Shown: piece after piece, positions 36,485 through 44,423 of the stretch
Position numbering within the stretch: the first letter of the stretch is position 1
Layout of the letters: every line of letters starts with the position of its first letter
Source of the DNA: Pseudomonadaceae bacterium
GTDB taxonomy: Bacteria; Pseudomonadota; Gammaproteobacteria; Pseudomonadales; Azotimanducaceae
Assembly: GCA_024743435.1 (NCBI GenBank)
Contig: JANSWO010000001.1
Span: 865,665-929,664, forward strand
Reading direction: 5' to 3'
Length of the DNA: 64,000 nt
Program-made: the position numbers and the translations under genes
Notes under the pieces: model-generated
Seen by the model: the letters and a program-made list of their open reading frames with translations, nothing else
What the model was told of the DNA's origin: nothing
Database searches by the model: none

Positions 36485-37000
36485 GGGCGCTTTCGGCGGA
36501 TTTCTTGAGGGTTGGAGAGGTTTAGTAGGAGGGCGCTTTCGACAGATTTTCTTGGCGCTGCGCGCCTGAGAAAGCCGTCTGCCGCTCTCTCGAGGTTCAA
36601 TGCGCATCGATCGCGTAGCGATCGATGTAGGTCATTGCGAAGGAACGAAGTGACTGCGGCAATCTTTGTCGGGTGGTGGAGAGGTGTAGTAGGAGGATGC
36701 TCTCGGCGGACTTTGTCGAGGGTTGGAGAGGTTTAGTAGGTGGGTGCTCTCGACAGATTTTCTTGGCGCTGCGCGCCTGAGAAAATCGTCTGCCGCTCTC
36801 TCGGGGTTCAGCGCGCATCGATCGCGTGGCGATCGATGTTAATCGTCTGTCGCTCTCCCGGGGTTTGACGCGCGTCGATCGCGGAGCGATCGACGTAGCT
36901 CTCTCGGGGTTTGACGCGCATCGATCGCGTAGCGATCGATGTAAGTCATTGCGAAGGAACGAAGTGACTGCGGCAATCTCGGCACGGGGTGCGGGGAGCG
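36485..37000. repeat. REP-like cluster of palindromic repeats
   Basis: About 500 bases without genes, built from recurring units. A 23-bp palindrome CATCGATCGC-GTA-GCGATCGATG occurs at 36605-36627 and 36919-36941, with variants at 36816-36838 (GTG centre) and 36873-36895 (CGTCGATCGC-GGA-GCGATCGACG). A 34-bp unit starting GTCATTGCGAAGGAACGAAG recurs at 36631-36664 and 36945-36978. A longer unit around GGTTTAGTAGG...TTTTCTTGGCGCTGCGCGCC recurs near 36521-36575 and 36731-36784 and can form an imperfect hairpin. Arrangement resembles REP/BIME elements, not CRISPR: units differ in spacing and no unique spacers are framed. Confidence 0.85.
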
Positions 37001-37100
37001 ATCAGGAAGGAGCGCTCTCGAGACTTTTTCGCACGTGCGCGCCGGGGGCGCGACAACGCGAAAGAAGCTCTGTCGCTATCTGATGCTGGGAGGAGGATTT

Positions 37101-37127
37101 GGAACGGGTCGCGTAGCGAACCGTTCC
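37101..37127. repeat. Imperfect inverted repeat with GTA centre
   Basis: GGAACGGGTCGC-GTA-GCGAACCGTTCC, 12-bp arms with one mismatch. It shares the TCGC-NNN-GCGA core of the REP-like palindromes upstream and of the 19-bp hairpin just downstream. Confidence 0.7.
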
Positions 37128-37132
37128 GCCGA

Positions 37133-37173
37133 CATTTTGTATCCAGATCGCAAAGCGATCTGGATACAAAATG
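37133..37173. repeat. Perfect 19-bp inverted repeat with AAA loop
   Basis: Arms CATTTTGTATCCAGATCGC and GCGATCTGGATACAAAATG are exact complements around an AAA loop. This is the longest perfect hairpin noticed in the window. It lies immediately downstream of the terminator of the small leftward transcript described at 37180-37290. It could be a recombination or termination element or another REP-type unit; its core (GATCGC-AAA-GCGATC) matches the palindrome family to its left. Confidence 0.85.
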
Positions 37174-37182
37174 CGGCCTAAA

Positions 37183-37209
37183 AAAAGGGTCGGCAGTGCC
37201 GACCCTTTT
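37183..37209 (-). terminator. Rho-independent terminator (leftward)
   Basis: Perfect 12-bp stem AAAAGGGTCGGC / GCCGACCCTTTT with a three-base loop (agt). On the minus strand it is followed by a run of seven T (complement of A 37180-37186), a textbook intrinsic terminator. Plus-strand reading gives only TTTTC, so the leftward direction is favoured. It would end the small transcript starting near 37290. Confidence 0.8.
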
Positions 37210-37224
37210 CAGTCGTAGGGCTTC

Positions 37225-37260
37225 CTACGCGAGGTTGCCCTCAAAACTGGCTATAGACAC
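37225..37260 (-). CDS. Candidate 11-residue leader peptide / small-transcript ORF
   Basis: On the minus strand, TAAGGAGGTGA (complement of 37264-37274) is an almost full-length anti-16S match placed six bases before a GTG. The frame reads M-S-I-A-S-F-E-G-N-L-A then TAG. A hairpin CGTAGG-GCTT-CCTACG (37214-37229) overlaps the stop, and the intrinsic terminator at 37183-37209 follows. Upstream lies a plausible promoter (-35 TTGCAA, -10 CATAAT, 16-base spacer). No family was recognised. It may be a true micro-peptide, a leader peptide, or an sRNA whose SD-like stretch pairs with another RNA. Confidence 0.4.
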   Translation of the reverse strand: MSIASFEGNLA

Positions 37261-37296
37261 TAATCACCTCCTTATTGTTGGCCCGACACGAGGCTG

Positions 37297-37324
37297 ATTA
37301 TGTCCTCACGTGGGTACATTGCAA
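37297..37324 (-). promoter_or_regulatory. Putative sigma-70 promoter for the small leftward transcript
   Basis: Minus-strand -35 TTGCAA (37319-37324, four of six consensus) and -10 CATAAT (37297-37302, five of six) with a 16-base spacer. Initiation would fall near 37290, giving a transcript of roughly 110 bases up to the terminator. Motif match only. Confidence 0.4.
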
Positions 37325-37566
37325 GGCCGGCGAGGCATCAAATAGCCATGCCTTTGCGACGGCGGTCCTTGACATGATGGCCCCGCACCCGCATGGTGCC
37401 GCCGCGTGTCGAACGCGCGGCGGCTGACATCTCTGTCACCCGCACCCTCGATACCCTCACTTTTTGTTACCCGAACGCTTCGTCCCAGTGCGCGTAGGAC
37501 GCTGCTTCACACGCCGTGTGAGTGCAGATGTCTGTGCCGTCATGCGCGTGCATTGGAAGATTACTT
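37325..37566. other. Upstream region of the DEAD-box gene with GC hairpin
   Basis: About 240 bases without a credible gene. A perfect TTGACA lies at 37369-37374 but without a convincing -10. A GC-rich stem GCCGCCGCG / CGCGGCGGC with a nine-base loop lies at 37398-37424 and would sit in the helicase mRNA leader if transcription starts upstream. Long structured leaders are common ahead of cold-responsive RNA helicase genes, which is only a suggestion here. Confidence 0.45.
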
Positions 37567-38964
37567 TTGACTGACGTTACTTTTTCCGGCCTCGGTCTTC
37601 GTGGCCCGCTAGCTGCTGCTCTTGAAGATCGCGGCTTTACCACTCCAACGCCGATTCAGGCGCTGGCTATTCCTCATCTGCTTGAAGGCCGTGATGTCAT
37701 GGGCCTTGCCCAGACCGGCACAGGCAAAACAGCGGCCTTCGGCTTGCCGTTGCTGCAACGACTCCTGGAGCAGGGCGGCAAACCCGCCAGCAAGCGGCCC
37801 CGTTCTCTCATTCTGGCACCGACCCGCGAACTAGCGGCTCAAATTCACGATGAGCTGGGCAAGCTCGCCGAACACACACCGCTGCGTTTTTTCTGTATCT
37901 ACGGCGGCGTCGGTCAGAACCCTCAGGTGCGCGCCGTGGCCAAGGGCGTGGATGTGTTGATTGCAACGCCAGGGCGACTGCTTGACCTGATGAATCAGGG
38001 TCACATCAACCTCTCTGACGTGAGCGCGCTCGTCTTGGACGAGGCGGACCGGCTACTCGATATGGGCTTTGTGCGGGACGTTCGAAAGATCGTTGCCAAG
38101 ACCCCGAACAAGCGCCAATCGTTGCTCTTTTCGGCAACCATGGCGCGTGAAGTGGAAGCATTGGCAGCCGAGATCCTGCATGAGCCGGAAAAGGTTGATG
38201 TGTCGCCGAAAGAGATCAGCGTTCGCAAGATCAAGCAGAGCGTTGTGATCGTCGACAATCCCAGCAAGCGGCAGGTTCTGGAAAAGATGCTGCATATGGA
38301 TGAGGTGTCGCGAGCGATTGTGTTTACGCGAACCAAACATGGCGCGAACAAGCTGGCAAAACAGCTGGTGGCGAATGGCATCGCGACGGAAGTCATTCAC
38401 GGCAATAAATCACAGAACGCGCGCAACCAGGCACTCGCGGCCTTCAAGTCCGGTAAAGCCTGGGTGATGATCGCGACGGACATAGCCGCTCGAGGCATCG
38501 ACATCGATGGTATCTCTCACGTCATCAACTACGAGTTGCCACATGAACCTGAGAGCTATGTACATCGGGTTGGCCGAACTGGCCGGGCTGGTGCCTCCGG
38601 TATCGCGTGGTCGTTGGTTGACAGAACCGAGATCAAACGACTCAAAGCCGTTGAGCGATTGATTGGCTTTACGCTGCCTAAACTCGACATAGAGATTCCT
38701 CCGCGCCCCAAGCGTGACCCGGCCGACCAGGAAACGCCGCGGCGTTCTGATGGCCAGCGCCGAGGCAACGGTGGTGGTGCGCGCTCAGGCGGCGGCCGTG
38801 GTGGCAATTCAGGCAATCGCCGTCGCTCTGGCGGCGGCCAGAAGGCCGCGAGCGGTAACAACTCTGGTGGCAACAGTTCGGGCGGCAATCAGGGCAATCG
38901 TCCTGCTGGCGGAGACGCCAAGCCCAAGCGACGTCGCCGTCGCCCTAACGCTGCGGCTGCCTAA
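37567..38964 (+). CDS. DEAD-box ATP-dependent RNA helicase, RhlE-like
   Basis: Protein of 465 residues from TTG 37567, behind GGAAGA. This gives MTDVTFSGLGLRGPL, the usual RhlE-type start; a GTG at 37522 would add a Cys-rich leader. All core motifs are present: Q motif TPTPIQALAIP, Walker A AQTGTGKTAAF, PTRELAAQ, DEAD, SAT and HRVGRTGRAG. The last 85 residues form a Gly/Ser/Asn/Arg-rich RGG-like tail ending in a basic cluster (KPKRRRRRPNAAAA), suited to RNA binding. It unwinds structured RNA in ribosome assembly or decay, often at low temperature. It stands alone, with a structured leader upstream. Confidence 0.92.
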   Translation: MTDVTFSGLGLRGPLAAALEDRGFTTPTPIQALAIPHLLEGRDVMGLAQTGTGKTAAFGLPLLQRLLEQGGKPASKRPRSLILAPTRELAAQIHDELGKLAEHTPLRFFCIYGGVGQNPQVRAVAKGVDVLIATPGRLLDLMNQGHINLSDVSALVLDEADRLLDMGFVRDVRKIVAKTPNKRQSLLFSATMAREVEALAAEILHEPEKVDVSPKEISVRKIKQSVVIVDNPSKRQVLEKMLHMDEVSRAIVFTRTKHGANKLAKQLVANGIATEVIHGNKSQNARNQALAAFKSGKAWVMIATDIAARGIDIDGISHVINYELPHEPESYVHRVGRTGRAGASGIAWSLVDRTEIKRLKAVERLIGFTLPKLDIEIPPRPKRDPADQETPRRSDGQRRGNGGGARSGGGRGGNSGNRRRSGGGQKAASGNNSGGNSSGGNQGNRPAGGDAKPKRRRRRPNAAAA

Positions 38965-39035
38965 TCACGCTGATACGGCTGCGCCTTCTGGGCCTTGCCT
39001 CTACAATGGTCGCTTAGCCCATTGAGGAAGTCAGC

Positions 39036-40070
39036 ATGCAGGTAGGACTGGTCACCGGTGAGCGCACCGTCGAGCTAGTAGATTTCCCGGAGCCTGTTGC
39101 GGACGCAGGCAAGGCGGTTGTGCAGATCTCGTACTGCGGCATCTGCGGTACCGATGTACACGCGTATCTTTCCGGCGACCCATACAACCCGGCGATCTGT
39201 GGGCATGAATGGGTCGGTCATGCCAGCGCGATCGGCGCGGGCGTCAGCCACGTTAAAGAAGGCGACCGTGTCGCAATTGGGGTCGCCTCATCCTGCGGCC
39301 AGTGCGCCACTTGTCGTCGCGGCGATGCGAGTCATTGTGAATTGGCGTTTGCCGGTGCGATCGGCGTCGGTCCTATGGCGGCCAGCCACGGCGGTTTCGC
39401 GCAAGCGTTAGCGTTCGATGCGCAACGTATCTACCAGGTGCCGGCCAGCGTAAGCGATGAAGATGCCGCGTTACTTGAACCGGTAACGGTTGCCGTGCAT
39501 GCGGTACGGCGAACTGAAATGCGCCTCGGCGATTCCGTCATTGTGATCGGTGGCGGACCGATCGGCCTGCTCACGGCTCAGTGTGCAAAAACAGCAGGCG
39601 CGGGTGTCGTGGTGCTGCTTGAGCCGGAGACTTCTCGGCGCACGTTGGCCGCGTCGCTTGGCGCGGACCACGTGATAAACCCATTCGATAGCGACGTTAC
39701 CGAGCAGCTGACCAACATCGTTGGCATTGGCGGCGCCGACGTCGTGTTCGAGTGTGCGGGCATTCCGGCAACGATTAACCAGGCGGTGTCGTTGGTGCGG
39801 CGCGGTGGAGTGGTTTCGCTGGTCGGTGTTGCCAGTCATCCGGCTGAGATTCAACCGGGCGAATGGCTGATTAAAGAAGTGCGGCTAACCAGCTCGATCG
39901 CCTATCTGCACGAAGACTTTGAGATTGCGAAACACCTTGTCGCCTCCGGGCGCATCGCCTGCGAGCCGCTGCACACGTCCACTGTTTCGTTAGCCGACAT
40001 GCAAAGCGCTTTTGATCGGCTCGCTGATCACCCCAGCGAAGTGAAGATCCTGGTCGACCCGCGGCTGTAG
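39036..40070 (+). CDS. Zinc-dependent alcohol dehydrogenase (threonine/sorbitol dehydrogenase-like)
   Basis: MDR protein of 344 residues. Catalytic zinc ligands appear in CGICGTDVHAY and GHEWVG, and the structural zinc lobe in CGQCATCRRGDASHC. The cofactor domain has VIGGGPIGLLTAQCAKTAGA, with an acidic residue after the second strand (LLEPET) that favours NAD. It resembles butanediol, sorbitol or threonine dehydrogenases; the substrate is not fixed by sequence. AGGAAG precedes the ATG. It converges with the leftward SDR gene 32 bases downstream. Confidence 0.88.
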   Translation: MQVGLVTGERTVELVDFPEPVADAGKAVVQISYCGICGTDVHAYLSGDPYNPAICGHEWVGHASAIGAGVSHVKEGDRVAIGVASSCGQCATCRRGDASHCELAFAGAIGVGPMAASHGGFAQALAFDAQRIYQVPASVSDEDAALLEPVTVAVHAVRRTEMRLGDSVIVIGGGPIGLLTAQCAKTAGAGVVVLLEPETSRRTLAASLGADHVINPFDSDVTEQLTNIVGIGGADVVFECAGIPATINQAVSLVRRGGVVSLVGVASHPAEIQPGEWLIKEVRLTSSIAYLHEDFEIAKHLVASGRIACEPLHTSTVSLADMQSAFDRLADHPSEVKILVDPRL

Positions 40071-40102
40071 TGCGCGCCAGCGCTTAAGGCTATCTCTTCG
40101 AG

Positions 40103-40825
40103 TTAGCCCTCAAGCTCCGTGGGATGGACGGCAAACGCTGGGTTCGCGCTCATCTTGACTCGAATCTCGCCGTTCGCACCGTCCGTCAGCAAGCCAACGA
40201 CCTCCGCAGCCAGCGTGTCTGGCGACAGAATGTCGGGGCCGCGAAAATCATCGGGCACGATAGCGGTATCAACAACGCCGGGGCAGATTGCGTTTATCCT
40301 GACGTTGCCGCCTTCGTTTGCGCCGGCGACACCACGGGTGAAACCGATCAAGCCGTATTTTGTAGTTGCATAGAGCGGGTCGACCGGAAGAATTCCCAGG
40401 CCAGCTATCGATGCGGTTATGGTGATCGCGCCGCCGTTTCCGGCTTTCATGATGGGCAACAGCGCTTTCGTGCCGTAGAACACGCCGTCAAGATTGACGC
40501 CGATTATGCGCCGATACTGTTCCAGTGATACGTCCTCGATCGAAAGATATGGATCGCCGGTTGGAACCGTCATGATGCCGGCATTCAGGTGACCATAGTC
40601 GGGCACACCGAGTTGGCTCACGCACGTTGCAACGGCGCGCTCGACGGATTCGAGCTTGGTCACATCACAGTCGATGAATAGCCCGTCGATCTCCTTGGCC
40701 AGCGCCTGTCCAGCCTGCGCGTTGACATCGCACACAGCAACGCGCAACCCGCGTTCGGCAAGTTTGCGCGCTGTCGCTGCGCCGATTCCGGTTGCTGCGC
40801 CGGTAATGAGTGCAACTTGGGTCAT
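40103..40825 (-). CDS. SDR-family oxidoreductase
   Basis: Classical short-chain dehydrogenase of 240 residues: TGAATGIGAATARKL near residue 8, Asp in VAVCDVN for NAD preference, NAGIM in place of NNAG, catalytic Ser in ITITASIAG and YATTKYG (YxxxK). The start ATG follows AGGAGAAG. It heads a leftward run with a luciferase-like protein and another SDR lying upstream of it; the spacing to that upstream gene is about 37 bases, so one transcript is plausible. Confidence 0.87.
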   Translation of the reverse strand: MTQVALITGAATGIGAATARKLAERGLRVAVCDVNAQAGQALAKEIDGLFIDCDVTKLESVERAVATCVSQLGVPDYGHLNAGIMTVPTGDPYLSIEDVSLEQYRRIIGVNLDGVFYGTKALLPIMKAGNGGAITITASIAGLGILPVDPLYATTKYGLIGFTRGVAGANEGGNVRINAICPGVVDTAIVPDDFRGPDILSPDTLAAEVVGLLTDGANGEIRVKMSANPAFAVHPTELEG

Positions 40826-40862
40826 TAGCTTCTCCTGGTTTGTGCGGGTTCGGTTCGCTCTT

Positions 40863-41900
40863 CTACGATTGGAAAGCGGTGAATGGCGTTTCTATTCTAG
40901 CCAGATCTTTGAGTAGGTCGCTCGGTATACCGCCTGGCTTGTCCACCGGCGTGCCGATGCTCAGTGTGTCGACAAGACCGCCGAACTGATCGCGTAGCGC
41001 GCTTTCCAATTCGTCAAATCGTCCAACGGCTGCAAATAAATGCACCACGTCGTCGTCGATCAGTTTGGTCATTTTGTCCCAGCCGTCATTCTTCGACAGG
41101 TAGTTCAACTCCTCGCCAAGCGCTTCGAGTCCGTGCTGGGCGAACACGGGCCAGTACGCGCGCGTTGATCCGTAGAAGCCGATACGCATGCGTACCCACT
41201 CGAACGCTTTCGCAACTTGCGCGTTGTCATCACCGGTTGCAACGAAGCCGCCACCAGATACTTCAAAGTTGGAACGCGCCATGGCTGCTGGCAAACACTC
41301 GTTTATCCGCGCGAGCGAGACTTCTTCAAGATAGCGGCGTGTCGTGAATGGGTGCAGACGAACCCCATCGCAATACCGGGCGGCAACTTTAAGCATGCCT
41401 GGGCCGACGGCGGCGATAGTGATGGGTGGCGTTCTGCCGGTGAGCGGCTCAGGGACAAAGTTTGGCGGCATCAGATTCATCTGATAGTGCTCGCCCCGAA
41501 AGTTCAGCGGCTTGCCCTCGTGCCAGCACGCGAAGATAGCCCTGAGCGCCTGGACCAGTTCGCGCATGCGCGGTGCAGGCGCCGTCCATGTGGATGAAAA
41601 CCGTCGCTCGATATGGCCTTTGACCTGGCTACCCAGACCGAGGACAAAGCGCCCTTTGGAAGCCCGCTGCAAGTCCCAGGCGATATTGGCGAAAACCATC
41701 GGGCTGCGTGCAAAGGCAATGGTGATGGAGGTTGCCAGTTGCATTGTCTCGGTGTTTGTCGCGGCAATGGCCAGAGGCAGGAAAGGATCCTGGCGGTTTT
41801 CCTGGGTAGCAACGCCGTGATAGCCCTGCTTTTCCAATGTTTTCGCAGCGTCGGCAACCTTGTTGAGATCGTCGAGCGGCAAGCCTGTGGTGATGCGCAT
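40863..41900 (-). CDS. Luciferase-like (LLM) oxidoreductase, TIGR03617-like
   Basis: Protein of 345 residues from ATG 41900 (MRITTGLPLDDLNKV); a frame to 41972 overlaps the neighbouring SDR gene and is not favoured. Family features: GYHGVATQENRQDPFLPL, LATSITIAFARSPM, RFVLGLGSQVKGHIERRFS and PITIAAVGPGMLKVAA. This group is annotated F420-dependent mainly from actinobacterial examples; cofactor here is uncertain. It is the second luciferase-like gene in the window, and like the first it sits among SDR and acyl-CoA genes. The gap to the upstream SDR is 22 bases. Confidence 0.83.
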   Translation of the reverse strand: MRITTGLPLDDLNKVADAAKTLEKQGYHGVATQENRQDPFLPLAIAATNTETMQLATSITIAFARSPMVFANIAWDLQRASKGRFVLGLGSQVKGHIERRFSSTWTAPAPRMRELVQALRAIFACWHEGKPLNFRGEHYQMNLMPPNFVPEPLTGRTPPITIAAVGPGMLKVAARYCDGVRLHPFTTRRYLEEVSLARINECLPAAMARSNFEVSGGGFVATGDDNAQVAKAFEWVRMRIGFYGSTRAYWPVFAQHGLEALGEELNYLSKNDGWDKMTKLIDDDVVHLFAAVGRFDELESALRDQFGGLVDTLSIGTPVDKPGGIPSDLLKDLARIETPFTAFQS

Positions 41901-41922
41901 AGTTCGATTCTGTTGGTGTCCG

Positions 41923-42717
41923 CTATAGAACCAGCCAGCCGCCGTCGACGGGAAGGTAACAGCCGGTGACAAAATCGCTCAGTTCCGAGGCGAGAAAGAC
42001 CGCAGCTTTGCCCTGCTCGATAGGGTCGGCCCAGCGTCCGACAGGCAGACGCGCGATTCGGTCTGCAACGGTATCGGCCAGCGGATCACCGGTGCGATTG
42101 GGCGGTGCCCCCGTGGTTTCCGGCGCAGGCCCCTCGTTCACCCAGGTAGGGCCGGGGGCAATGGCGTTGACGTTAATCTTGTACTGAGCCAGCTCTAGCG
42201 CGAGGGCCTTGGTGATCTGTTCAACGGCGGCTTTCGAGCCATCGTAGGTGACGCCTACGCCCGGCGTGCGAGCCTGGGTGGAGGAAATGTTGATGATTCG
42301 GCCGCCGTTGTCGGCCTTTATCATGATGTCAGCAGCGGCTCGGCAGCAGTAGAACAAACCGTCGACATTGACCGACCAGAGTGTTCGCCACATCGCATCC
42401 GTGATCTCGCGAACCGGACCCCCGAACCCCAAATAGACGCCTGCGTTGTTAACGAGGATGTCGAGGCTGCCCAGACGTATGACCGTATCGGCCATTGCGG
42501 CATCAACGGCGGTGCGATCCGTGACATCCAGCGCCATAGCCTCGCCACCTATTGCATCTGCGACCGATTGCGCGCTGGCTACATTGATGTCGCTCACCAT
42601 GACCTTCGCGCCAGCCATCGCGAGTGCGGTGGCAATCGCTTCGCCGATGCCTTTGCCGCCTCCAGTTACATGCGCGACCTTGCCACTTAGATCAATCCAC
42701 TGCGCGGCGCTCTCCAT
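41923..42717 (-). CDS. SDR-family oxidoreductase (FabG-like)
   Basis: Protein of 264 residues. It has TGGGKGIGEAIATAL near residue 17, Asp in MVSDIN, NNAGVYLGFGG, catalytic Ser in INISSTQ and Tyr-Lys in YDGSKAA (YxxxK). The ending CYLPVDGGWLVL matches the tail of FabG-type SDRs. GGGAGAG lies before the ATG. It heads the leftward three-gene run (SDR, luciferase-like, SDR) and is divergent from the acyl-CoA ligase gene across about 110 bases. Confidence 0.87.
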   Translation of the reverse strand: MESAAQWIDLSGKVAHVTGGGKGIGEAIATALAMAGAKVMVSDINVASAQSVADAIGGEAMALDVTDRTAVDAAMADTVIRLGSLDILVNNAGVYLGFGGPVREITDAMWRTLWSVNVDGLFYCCRAAADIMIKADNGGRIINISSTQARTPGVGVTYDGSKAAVEQITKALALELAQYKINVNAIAPGPTWVNEGPAPETTGAPPNRTGDPLADTVADRIARLPVGRWADPIEQGKAAVFLASELSDFVTGCYLPVDGGWLVL

Positions 42718-42828
42718 GTCGGCTCTCCCGTTGTCTGCTTAGTGGCCCATGCTAGCGCAGTTTGTCGCTATCGAGCGGGGCGAAATGATAGGCTCAGGCC
42801 TTGTCGTAGGCAGTAAACGGGGAGCGAT

Positions 42829-44361
42829 ATGCCGGCTTTTGCAGCAGAACTTGCGCAGCAGAGACCCAATGAAATTGCGTTGTCGGATCCTGACAGCGCG
42901 CTGACGTGGGCCCAGTTGAATGATGCACTGTGCCGGGCTGCTAACGGCCTATTGACGCTTGATCTTGGCCCTGAGCATCGCATCGCAGTGTTTGCCGAGA
43001 ACGCGTGTGAAACGGCGATCGGCAACCTTGCCGGTTTGTTGGCCGGCGCTTCCGTTGTTCCGGTCAACTTTCATCTCACGGCGGAAGAAGTCGCCTACAT
43101 TCTTGATGACAGCTCAGCGCGAGTGCTATTTGTCGATAGCGCAACGGGCGAACGCGGCGTCGCAGCAGCGGCGATGAGTGGTGTTCACACGGTTATCGCC
43201 TGGGGCGATACGACGGTTGACGGTGCGATTCCATTCGCACAATGGCAGGCGGGTAACAGCGCGACAGAGCCGCCGGCTGATCTGACGCCAAGACCGAATC
43301 TACTCTATACCTCCGGCACGACCGGGCGCCCAAAAGGCACGCCGCTGCCGCCAACGATGTTTGCCGGTGGCGATACGATCGCCGAGCATCTCGCCAACCT
43401 CGGACAATCGCCGATGAAAGAGTTTGGCAATCACCTGGTCGTGGGGCCGATGTACCACACGGGTCCTTTGTCGGGCGCGCGAATTCTGGCGGCCGGTGTG
43501 CCAGCAACAATCCTCGCTCGGTTTGACGCGGAAAAAACTCTGGCCGCCATTGAGAAACACCGCATCGGCACGTCGGTGATGGTGCCAACACACTTTGTGC
43601 GCCTGCTGGCGCTGCCCGAAGAGGTACGTGCGCGCTACGACCTCAGTTCTCTTCAGCGCATCTCGCACACTGGGGCAAAATGCCCGGTGGATGTAAAGAG
43701 GGCAATGATCGATTGGTGGGGGCCTGTGCTGTTCGAAGCCTACGGTGCTAGCGAGGTGGGCACGACGTGCGCGATCGATTCGGAGGAGTGGCTGGCCAAC
43801 CCGGGTTCTGTCGGCCGAGCGCTCGAACCGTTTGAGGCAATGGTGCTGGACGATGATGGTGAGCCGGTGCCACCGAACACGGAGGGGCGTTTGTACTTTC
43901 GTGACACAACGGGACGAGGCGTTGTCTATCACAACGCTCCGGAGAAGGCGGCCGAAGCGCACATTGCTCCCGGCGTCTTTACGCTGGGAGAGATTGCCTA
44001 CATGAATGAAGAGGGTTACGTCTTCATCACGGATCGCTTCAGCGACATGATTCTTTCAGGTGGCGTAAACATTTATCCGGCCGAGGCCGAGCAGGTGCTC
44101 ATCGACCATCCCGGTGTGTTGGATGTCGCGTGTATCGGGGTGCCGCATGCGGAGATGGGAGAAGAGCTGAAGGCTCTCGTGATTCCCACCGATGCATCAG
44201 CGCTACCTGATGCGGCGGAGGTGATCAACTGGTGTCGGGATAGACTGTCGCACTACAAGTGTCCGCGCTCGCTGGACTTTGTGGACGATCTTGGGCGCAA
44301 CACCATGGGCAAGATCAACAAGCGCAAGCTCAAAGCGCCGTACTGGCCTCAAGATCAGTAG
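42829..44361 (+). CDS. Acyl-CoA synthetase (AMP-binding ligase)
   Basis: ANL-superfamily enzyme of 510 residues. The phosphate-binding loop YTSGTTGRPKGTPL lies near residue 160, AYGASEVGT follows for the adenylate site, then the hinge Asp region ITDRFSDMILSGGVNIYP and the catalytic Lys of the C-terminal domain in NTMGKINKRKLK. It activates a carboxylic acid as acyl-AMP and then acyl-CoA. The substrate is unknown; the surrounding SDR and LLM genes suggest lipid or terpenoid acids. GGGGAG lies five bases ahead of the ATG. Confidence 0.9.
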   Translation: MPAFAAELAQQRPNEIALSDPDSALTWAQLNDALCRAANGLLTLDLGPEHRIAVFAENACETAIGNLAGLLAGASVVPVNFHLTAEEVAYILDDSSARVLFVDSATGERGVAAAAMSGVHTVIAWGDTTVDGAIPFAQWQAGNSATEPPADLTPRPNLLYTSGTTGRPKGTPLPPTMFAGGDTIAEHLANLGQSPMKEFGNHLVVGPMYHTGPLSGARILAAGVPATILARFDAEKTLAAIEKHRIGTSVMVPTHFVRLLALPEEVRARYDLSSLQRISHTGAKCPVDVKRAMIDWWGPVLFEAYGASEVGTTCAIDSEEWLANPGSVGRALEPFEAMVLDDDGEPVPPNTEGRLYFRDTTGRGVVYHNAPEKAAEAHIAPGVFTLGEIAYMNEEGYVFITDRFSDMILSGGVNIYPAEAEQVLIDHPGVLDVACIGVPHAEMGEELKALVIPTDASALPDAAEVINWCRDRLSHYKCPRSLDFVDDLGRNTMGKINKRKLKAPYWPQDQ

Positions 44362-44423
44362 CGAGCTGTTCTTGGTGACGTAGACAGGCCGGGATGACGG
44401 ATCGCCTCGAGTCGCTTGCGTGC

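Noticed and set aside
36485..37000. Possible CRISPR array
   Set aside because: Repeats are palindromes of several kinds with irregular spacing and no unique spacers of constant length; no cas genes are present.
37262..37275. AATCACCTCCTTA on the plus strand, resembling the 3' end of 16S rRNA
   Set aside because: No further 16S similarity upstream; on the other strand it is better explained as a full-length Shine-Dalgarno.
36512..37297. Several short plus-strand and minus-strand frames in the repeat region
   Set aside because: They are translations of the palindromic repeats, repeat the same peptide pieces in different frames and lack starts with ribosome sites.
43300..43962. 220-residue minus-strand frame
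   Set aside because: Lies wholly within the acyl-CoA ligase gene and is rich in Arg, His and Gln, as expected for antisense of GC-rich coding DNA.
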